From NCBI GenBank assembly GCA_027922465.2, contig BQMF02000415.1, positions 248,001-312,000 of the forward strand: 64,000 bases of DNA, given 5' to 3'. This DNA comes from Turritopsis dohrnii. Lineage: Eukaryota > Cnidaria > Hydrozoa > Anthoathecata > Oceaniidae. The notes beneath the pieces are model-generated. The model did no database searches and was not told the origin of the DNA. It worked only from the letters and a program-made list of their open reading frames with translations. Positions 57,100-64,000 of this stretch are shown in pieces; position 1 is the stretch's first letter; each line of letters starts with the position of its first letter. Made by a program: the position numbers and the translations under genes.

Positions 57100-57290
57100 A
57101 ACAATTTTTGAACGATCACTTTTTTAAAATCTAAGCTCAAAATTTCGCGGGTTCGGTTTGTTTACATTTGCGTGCCTTATATTGAGGCCTGGGGTTGAGC
57201 ATGTTTTGAAACGCAACCTCTACAACAAGAACGGCCTTAAACGGCCCGAATCGCCAGACTATCTTTTTTTTCGTATGACTATGCTAGTAT

Positions 57291-57742
57291 CCTTTTCTCA
57301 CTTGTGTTACTTTCGTTTTTTATTTTCATTATTAATCTTAATTTTATTTAAAGCTTTCAGATGACACCTTAGTTCACATAGATTTCTGCTTAAACATGAA
57401 ATCCTTTTCATTTCACTTGTTTCTTTTCTCACTTGTATGAACAATGACATGGCTTTGAATGTGATCGATCACAGGAATTACCAACAAACGTACAGAGTTG
57501 AATTTACAGAATAATATCCATCATCCTATCGTAATAGAAGTATGAACATTCATTCATCATTTCAGTAAAACTTCCGTTTAGTTTGGATTCAAAAACAATG
57601 TTAAAAACAACTTCATCTTTATATTACTTATATTACCAATTCATACATTGTGTTGTTACACAGTAAAGACAACATTCTTATTGGAAATGACTTATCAATG
57701 GTTTGCAATTATAGTAACGAAAAATATCAACAGTTATTTGGA
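57291..57742. other. 3' flank of GPCR paralog 4
   Basis: No gene was seen. The stretch at about 57340-57610 is related to 42530-43080, the 3' flank of paralog 2, in the same orientation. Confidence 0.55.
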
Positions 57743-58860
57743 TCAGTTCTTCTGACACACGATCTCTACATCAACATCAGTTGAAGATTCACCTGCAAAA
57801 ATAGCAGCTCCACTTCTCAATGTATGTGAACCACCACAGGAATCAGTTGTATCTTTATCAAATTTGCCTACATTTACGGAATCACTTTCCTTGAGAACCG
57901 TAGGATTTGAAACGCTCGATAAATGATTTAATGGGATCTCGAAGATTCCATTAGAGACTGCAGCATCACGAAGTTCTAATGTTCTCTTTACATTTGGAGT
58001 GTTACTCGATAACAAAGATGCGCCTGTAAAAGAGTTTTGTATCGCATTCCCGTTGCATTTGAAGACGTTTACGGCAATATTTCGGGTATCCTCCTGCACA
58101 AAAATGTACACTAGTGAATCGGATATGAACCCGAGCGACCAAATAAGATTGATTTCAAATGGAACAGGAGCACTGCTGTTACTTTTTGTGACATAAAGCA
58201 CAATAGCAGAAGAAGCGTAAAAGATGATATATGTCACCACTATAAGACAAGGGACGATGTGCTCCTTGGATATTCTTTTCTGCTTCAAATTAAATTTCTT
58301 TCTGCTTTTAAGGAGACTTATTCCGATTGCAGAATATGTAGCTATGGCTACAGTCAGGAATACAGAATTTAATATTATAAACCCGTATGTATACATCCCT
58401 TCGTGCGCGACAATCGGTGCGGCAAAATAAACAGTTACTGAGTAAATAGCGATCAACAGCCACTGTGCGAAAGTTGCATGAAACGTTCGTTGATATGTGC
58501 ACCAGCTTTTGTATCGAACTTGTAAAATGAGAGCCAGTAATCGATCAATGGTGATTGAAAACATGACAAAATAAAACATTATATTTAGGCCCCCATCAAC
58601 GGCTAATACGATACGTCCATGTAGTGTGTCCCGATTCCAAGAAGAGAATTTAGCCGCAGCAATCAGACTATAGGTAATGATCAAACATATTTCAGTTACA
58701 CTCAAATTGCAAATTTGCAAAGCAAAATGTTCTGGTTGTATTTTCGTCGCCTTTGTTGACTGAGACAGTAAATTCCAAAACTGTGTAACAGTACGCCAAT
58801 TATCTGTAAAATGAAATAGCCACCAATGGACCATGGATTGTTAGTGACTTCTCCTGCCAT
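57743..58860 (-). pseudogene. GPCR family B, paralog 4, frameshifted by an 8-bp insertion in TM2
   Basis: The start ATG at 58858-58860 opens MAGEVTNNPWSIGGYFILQI through TM1 and the first loop (KYNQNILLC). There an extra 8 bases (about 58711-58718, a near-duplication of AAATTTGC) shift the frame and a TGA follows at once. The second frame carries TM2 to the end without a break: NLSVTEICLIITYS, DRLLAL, APIVAHEGMYTYGF, FYASSAIVLYV, SDSLVYIF and the long polar tail ending VCQKN. Apart from the insertion it is close to paralog 3. The upstream conserved block (58861-58915) is present. It is a very young pseudogene, unless the insertion is an assembly error. A protein translated from 58834 would have an unrelated N-terminus. 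Confidence 0.85.
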
Positions 58861-59029
58861 TAATCGTTTGAATCTGATTATATAACTAAAGAAATTAAGA
58901 TTTTGTTGTTAATCACACGGTTGGGTGTTTTAACAAAAACGGCGCCTCATATGAGAGTGCAATTAATCCGTAATCTCACTTGTGAAATTACAAGCGATCA
59001 TGAGACTTTTCAAACAATCCAATCTTTTG

Positions 59030-59168
59030 TTTCAAAACATTCGAATCTTTTGTTTCAAAACATTTGAATCTTTTGTTTCAAAACATTCGAATATTTTGTT
59101 TCAAAACATTCGAATATTTTGTTTCAAAACATTCGAATATTTTGTTTCAAAACATTCGAATCGTTTTT
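59030..59168. repeat. 23-bp minisatellite, six copies
   Basis: TTTCAAAACATTCGAATATT-type units start at 59030, 59053, 59076, 59099, 59122 and 59145. The later units share ATATT and the earlier ones ATCTT, which shows stepwise spread. Confidence 0.95.
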
Positions 59169-59362
59169 GTAATGTTGAGTTAAGAAAACTAAGTTTTTGT
59201 TGTACACTACGAATCTGCCTTACCGTCCCCTCGGCTCATAAAGTGTGATTAGCATGTAATCGCACGTTGTATATGCTCGTGCAATTAAGAATAAATTTGT
59301 ATGAGTTATTTCTGGACAAAAAATTTCACGAGTCCTGTTATGGTCCACAACATCATGCAATA

Positions 59363-59399
59363 AATTCAATTCAATTCAATTCAATTCAATTCAATTCAA
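59363..59399. repeat. (AATTC)n microsatellite
   Basis: About seven pentanucleotide units. Confidence 0.95.
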
Positions 59400-59792
59400 G
59401 TTTATATACAGTCTAGTTTGCGAAAACTGTTATGGTACTTCGCCTAAATGTTTCTTTAATACGAAAACTGGTGTAAATCATTTGTTTATGTTTTTTTATA
59501 AAAGAAGATGAGTAGATGATAGTTCCAACAATTTCTCTAATTAATTTTAATTTTAGAAACCGAAACTACTAAATTGTCGAGTCCAATGCATCCTCTTAAC
59601 ACTCAATCGAGATGTTCAACCATAACATCAATTTACAAAAACAAAAAAGTTACAGAGCGATTTTTTATAGCTTTAACTTGTAACAGAATGTAGGAAGAAG
59701 TAGAAACGTTCCTCGTATAATAAGAAAGTATTATCCACTTCGGATGCTAAAATACGTACATAAATATTCTTTAACCATTATAAAGTTACTAG

Positions 59793-60302
59793 CAGCCAAG
59801 GCGTCGTCGCTCGCCGCCCATGTTCAGCATGCGTTGACTTCACGAAAAATAAAATTAAGGAATTGGCAACCGAAAGTGTTCCCATGTTGTAGAGCTCGAA
59901 AAACTGATCAAAAAAATGTATGCGATCGTTCCGCTACGATCAACCGTTACAAAGATATCATTGTTCAAAGATTTTGATGACGTCACAGACCCCCCACCCC
60001 CCCAAAAAAAAAACAAAAACAAAAACAAAAAAAGTTAGACCCAAATTTTTCGTCACCCCATCGCCTGTATCGTGGACCCCAAAAAACGTCAGTTATCCCT
60101 ATTGGTTATCGAGATAATTTTCCCTAAACGTCGCATTCGATTAGGGTCTCTACAATGGTTTCACACTGACTTCGCGCACAAGAAGAGAAATAATTTATGT
60201 GTGATCTTACATTGCTGTCTCCCCGATTTCTTTTGCAGTTCACATCTACCATTTTGCGTGACTTACAGACAAACAAACGGAGAATCGGATATTAATATAT
60301 AG
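59793..60302. mobile_element. Dispersed repeat family X, copy A
   Basis: It starts GCCAAGGCGTCGTCGCTCGC and ends CAGACAAACAAACGGAGAAT followed by ATTAATATATAG. The family is of unknown class. The interior includes the repeat shared with 51478-51660. It is followed by ACTAG and copy B. Confidence 0.7.
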
Positions 60303-60516
60303 ACTAGACGCCAAGGCGTCGTCGCTCACCGCCCATGTCCACCTGCTCTGTGTCACCCCGGAGACCCCACCCAATAAACCTCATATTTCCTGAAAAAACG
60401 GCTCGTACAACTTGTGTTCAGCCAGAGGCAGATTCGAAATCAAATATCAAATATCAGTTTAAACCCTAAACAATGGTTCCAAAAAAACCCAAATTTCATG
60501 ATGTGTTACTTATTAC

Positions 60517-61345
60517 GGTAGCAGCGAAGCGAATACCGTATTAAAACACCCTTGGACTACTCCTCCTACTCCTCCTACTCCTACTACTACTACCGACCGA
60601 AATGGCAGTTTAGCCTGTGCAGCCTACCAATGTCGCTTCCGAAACTGCGTAAATTGCAACTAAAGAACGGAGGCTAATAATTTTTATAACTATCAAAACA
60701 TTCTTTATACGTTCTTTTAGTATTTTACCATAGATTCGCCATTAAATAAACATTTTCCTATTAAAAACACGGTGGGGAACTTTAGTTGCACCTAATTTGA
60801 AACACGGTTAAAATAAACTTAAGCTTTGTTTTTGGAACGTCTTGTGCTTCGAAGTTCGAAGCTCTCTTCTTCTTGCAGTTAGTCTACAAAGATTCATCGA
60901 AATTCATCGAACTTAAACCTTTCAAAAGTATTTTACATTATTTTTATATTTTGTACGTGTGTATTTTGTTTGCTTGTGTCTACAAAAATGTCTTGGATTA
61001 AAGTTTGAAACGGTTTTACTTTGTTTCTTATATTTTTAGAAGACGTTTGTTTTTGTTTTTTTTCGGTCTTACATAGCTTTCTTTTTGTAAAAAAAATCTG
61101 ATATAAAAAACATAGTTTCGTGCATTGTGCATATTTCTTTTGTTTGTATCAAATAGTTTTCTGGTGGTTTTAGTTAAGCCCTGTTTACACTTTTTCAAAT
61201 GAAAATTGCCTTAATTTAAGCCTAAGAGATAAACAAAAGTCGACAAAGCTTCATGGGGCTTTCAGACTAATTAATTTAGAATCTATTTCATTTTGTACAT
61301 TGCGAGTTGAAATGCTGCTACCGTTTTGTGCCATATGGCTCTTGT
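60517..61345 (-). mobile_element. Helentron-like element, copy 2 (inverted relative to 12262-13104)
   Basis: It begins TTACGGTAGCAGCGAAGCG and ends GCTGCTACCGTTTTG. A TCC/TAC simple tract at about 60558-60596 equals the (AGT)n core of copy 1 on the other strand. It lies within family X copy B; copy C at about 63230 lacks it. Confidence 0.65.
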
Positions 61346-61453
61346 TTATTTTTTAAAAAAATCGGTGATCAGTACAACAATACACTCAAAACGTAGGGAG
61401 AAAAAACTTCAACTTTTTATTAGCTTTTGTTTTAAAAAAGTTACGCGCTCTAA

Positions 61454-62265
61454 AGGCTAAAATACACGATCATTTTAAAATGACATTTTTTAAATGATCA
61501 TTTAAAACTGATCGTGTAAACGCTCAAAAAATGACGAAAAGTACCCGTCATTTTCAACTATCATTTAAAAATGATAACTCAAACATGTTTGAGTTTTCAT
61601 TTAAAAAATGATGGAATTTCTCCATTGAATTACGTCAGTTCTATTGTTTTACTCACTTTAGCGATGAGTTTTCGCAGCTTATGAAGGAGAAAAACAAAGT
61701 GATGCATATAAAGTCTGCATATTAAAATAAACATGTCGCTGGTGAAGTTAGCATCAACTGACCAATTTATTAATTGGTGGCATGAAGAGGAGTTTTTGTG
61801 GAATGTTTCGTCCACAAATTACAAACATAAGGACCAAAGAGGAAAGAGTATAACGCATTACTGTGCAATGTTTCTCGATAGATGGACTTATTAAACTTAA
61901 TATTTCTTCAAAATTTTCCGGCGAAATTCTTAACAACTTTGAATATTCATATTTTCTGCTTGAAATTCCTTCACAGGCGTGTTATAAATTCCTAAGAAGT
62001 TTCGTTTTTGAAGCCAGTGTTTCACCCAATGTCTTCGTTTCTGCCTTTAATTTTCCCCCTTTCTCGTCATTTGAACATAACAGCAACAACTACGTTTGCT
62101 GCCGCCAGAGTCCATGGCTGAAAAGTACTCTTTTACCATAGAACTTTTATAAAAATGTTGTAATCATAAATGATCGTGTAAACAGATGTTCTCATCATTT
62201 TTTAAAGGATTAAAAAAATTATGATTTGTCATTTATCATTTTAAAATGATCGTGTATTTCAGCCT
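61454..62265. mobile_element. PIF/Harbinger-derived element with TAA duplication
   Basis: The inverted ends AGGCTRAAATACACGATCAT at 61454 and 62265 are flanked by TAA (61451-61453, 62266-62268). The empty site GCGCTCTAACATGGG is readable in copy C at about 63325-63340. Many ATCATTTTAAAATGAT palindromes lie near both ends. It carries a transposase scrap on the minus strand. Confidence 0.85.
61750..62046 (-). pseudogene. PIF/Harbinger transposase N-terminal fragment
   Basis: The minus strand reads RQKRRHWVKHWLQKRNFLG, then after a frameshift KLLRISPENFEEILSLISPS and IEKHCTVMR. This is the usual N-terminal order in Harbinger transposases: basic RxxWVxxWL..R, then FLRMSPExFxxLLxxxxPxI, then TxMR. 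The DDE core is missing. The position inside TAA-flanked inverted repeats agrees. Confidence 0.7.
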
Positions 62266-62877
62266 TAACATGGGTGCTATCAAACTGGGGGAAAATGGTT
62301 TCTCTTCTTAAAAAGTTCACACGGGAGGAGAGAAAAAAGGCACGTGCTAAATGAATAAATAGAATAAAAAAACGTTCGATCAGAAGCGCTTAACAATTAA
62401 AAAAAGAAATTAAATTATTAAAAGAAAAGCAAAAAAACATTTTGTTTTAATGATACTCTTTTTTTACCTATCGGTTTTTAAACATTATGATTGCTCAAAA
62501 AAAAATTCACCCGTCTCAGACAGTCAGGCAAGCGTTAGGATATACTGGCAAACCGAACATGCTGCCATGTTCTGCCACTGCTGCTTTTTGTCCAAAACGT
62601 TTAATCAGTTAGTTTCTTTGTATTTAGTTGATGTATTGTTTTCAAAGCCAAGTCAACGTGGTATATAAAAGTAACAGTAATAATAAAAACAAAACGTTAT
62701 TCCTATTAGTTCATCAGCCAAAAAAAGTCACGTTTGATTGGGGTTGCAATGTATTTGCTTCGAACTCACGTCGCACACAAAAAAAGAAATAATTTCACTC
62801 ACAACTTAATCTACCATTTTGCGTGACTTACAGACAAACAAACAAACAGAGAATTGGCTATTAATATATAGACTAGT

Positions 62878-63610
62878 CGCCAAGGCGGCGTCGCTCGCCG
62901 CTTATGTCCACCTGCTCTGTATCACCCTGCAGACCCCCAATAAACGTCATATTTACTTATAAACACCTCTGAGGTTCAATTCTTATTGCTTCTGGACTGT
63001 TTTAGCTTCTTTTCCTGCTGGCTTCATTGCTTAATAAAGCTTGTTTGCACATGAAGACAAAGACGTCCCTTGTGTTTCAAATCTTGCATATTCTAAACTC
63101 AGCCGTTCACTGTCGCAGTCGCATTTAAAATGTCAGCAAACTTTCTTGCTTTACACAAGGCATTCCGAACGTGAACTTCACGTGGTTTTTATTTACGATT
63201 CCAAAAAGACTACATTTCATGATGTGCTATAGAACCAATCGATTATCAGTTTAACAATACACTCAAAATGTAGAGAGAAAAAACTTCAACATATTATTAG
63301 CTTTTGTTTAAAAAAAGTTACGCGCTCTAACATGGGTGCTATCAAAAGTAGGGAGGAAATGGTTTCTCTTAAAAAGATCACACGGGAAGAGAAAAAAAGG
63401 CACGTGCAAAATGAATGAAGTGAATAAGAAACATGTTCGATCAGAAGCGCATAACAATTAAAAGAAATTATTATTAAAAGAAAAGCAAAAAATTTTGCAA
63501 TGTATTTGTTTCTCACTGACGTCGCACACAAAAAAATAAAAAACTTCTCTCACAGCTCGATCTACCATTTTGCGTAACAGACAAACGGAGAATCGGCTAT
63601 TAATATATAG
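62878..63610. mobile_element. Dispersed repeat family X, copy C
   Basis: It starts CGCCAAGGCGGCGTCGCTC right after ACTAGT and ends ATTAATATATAG at 63610. It serves as the uninterrupted reference for copy B. No protein was recognised. Confidence 0.7.
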
Positions 63611-64000
63611 ATTACTCGTATGAGGGCTCTGTGTAGAAAGCAATGTAACATATAATGCCTGAGCTATGACTAAGCAAGGCGTTTCCAAAAGTAATTTCAA
63701 AGTTGGCGTTATATCTGTTTTAGAATATTTTTGATATACCAAAACTAATTAGAAGTATTGAGTTCAAAATAGTAAAATTTTTGACCAGATATATTAAATT
63801 AGTATTTTGCAATGGTTTTAAAATTATCAAAGGTCTTTCACATCTTAAATACATATTCACATCTTAAATATCGTGCTTCACCTCTGTACCTGCATTTAGA
63901 CTATTACTTTTATTAATTAATGATTATCTTTCAACCATATACAATCATATACAAGTTAGCTAAAAAACTTTTTTTAAAAAAAGTACATGACTCTGAGTTT
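63611..64000. other. Duplicated flank of GPCR paralog 3 and right edge
   Basis: About 63612-63835 is a diverged copy of 47025-47235, the DNA upstream of paralog 3 (shared GACTAAGCAAGGCGTTTCCA). No GPCR start follows before the window ends. Confidence 0.6.

Larger units (their letters stand above)
52282..57283. mobile_element. P-superfamily DNA transposon with two converging genes
   Basis: Inverted ends of about 40 bases start CATAGTCATACGAAAAAAAG at 52282 and are mirrored to 57283, with one mismatch and one base of length difference. They are flanked by a 7-bp duplication CTAGTAT (52275-52281, 57284-57290). The element holds a plus-strand zinc-finger gene (52397-53368) and a minus-strand transposase gene (57099-53986) that point towards each other. 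The transposase has the THAP, coiled-coil and RNase-H-type parts of P-element transposases. It is inactive through several lesions and a nested MITE. Confidence 0.85.
58861..59792. other. Upstream flank of GPCR paralog 4 with simple repeats
   Basis: It contains the conserved upstream block, a 23-bp minisatellite (59030-59168), an (AATTC)n tract (59363-59399) and 59420-59470, related to the paralog 2 flank at 44570-44620. Then 59690-59792 copies 46310-46400. No gene was seen. Confidence 0.6.
60309..62872. mobile_element. Dispersed repeat family X, copy B (with two nested insertions)
   Basis: It has the same start (CGCCAAGGCGTCGTCGCTC) and end (ATTAATATATAG) as copies A and C. Compared with copy C it contains a Helentron-like insertion (about 60517-61345) and a TAA-flanked element (61454-62265). 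Without them it would be about the size of copy C. Confidence 0.75.

Noticed and set aside
58982..59248. 88-codon open frame with phenylalanine/serine repeats
   Set aside because: It is a reading of the 23-bp minisatellite; the unit is not a multiple of three and shifts through all frames.
63840..64000. A fifth GPCR family B copy at the right edge
   Set aside because: The upstream flank of paralog 3 is duplicated here, but no MAG start or TM1 coding appears before the window ends.

Overview
The window looks like AT-rich nuclear DNA of an invertebrate animal, most likely a cnidarian. This is an inference from three things: intronless, lineage-expanded class A GPCR genes, a mix of CR1-like LINE, BEL/Pao, P, PIF/Harbinger and pogo elements, and a short TTAGGG tract. 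No species can be named from the sequence alone. Host-type coding content is small: one divergent GPCR (18.9-19.9 kb) and four paralogs of a second GPCR family (near 27, 44, 48 and 58 kb). Nearly everything else recognisable is mobile DNA, much of it nested and decaying.

Region 1-10.5 kb is a nest. A minus-strand reverse-transcriptase element (1-1362 and 8057-8809) was split by a plus-strand CR1-like LINE (1363-8056). That LINE was itself split inside its endonuclease domain by a 2.9 kb inverted-repeat DNA element (2224-5164). In both cases the interrupted reading frame lines up again across the insertion. Directly next to the reverse transcriptase is an apparently perfect array of about 8.7 copies of a 192-bp (64-codon) unit encoding a GIY-YIG nuclease domain of the Penelope-like type.

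Region 10.5-34 kb holds a LINE tail (10.9 kb), a Helentron-like element (12.3-13.1 kb), a TA-flanked element carrying a broken HIRAN-like gene with a second element nested in it (16.4-18.1 kb), and a composite repeat (18.4-18.8 kb). It also holds GPCR A, a pogo/Tigger-like element with a tRNA-Thr-like sequence inside (20.2-21.5 kb), a tRNA-derived SINE (23.3 kb), a LINE relic (24.9-26.0 kb), the first GPCR paralog (26.9-28.0 kb) and several small inverted-repeat elements. Region 34-39.8 kb is a degenerate BEL/Pao retrotransposon.

Region 40-64 kb is a segmentally duplicated GPCR neighbourhood. GPCR copies at 43.4-44.5 (minus), 47.3-48.4 (plus) and 57.7-58.9 kb (minus) share flanking blocks in direct and inverted orientation. 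Two of these three look intact; the third has an 8-bp insertion that shifts the frame. A 5.0-kb P-superfamily transposon (52282-57283) with 7-bp target duplications lies between copies. It carries a THAP/RNase-H-type transposase gene on the minus strand and a converging zinc-finger gene on the plus strand, and an inverted-repeat element has landed in the transposase. At the right end three copies of one repeat family stand head to tail (59.8-63.6 kb). The middle copy contains two further insertions, whose empty sites can be read in the neighbouring copy.

The genes do not form a pathway. What the window shows is birth and decay of a GPCR family in a transposon-rich neighbourhood, with a clear relative order of insertions.
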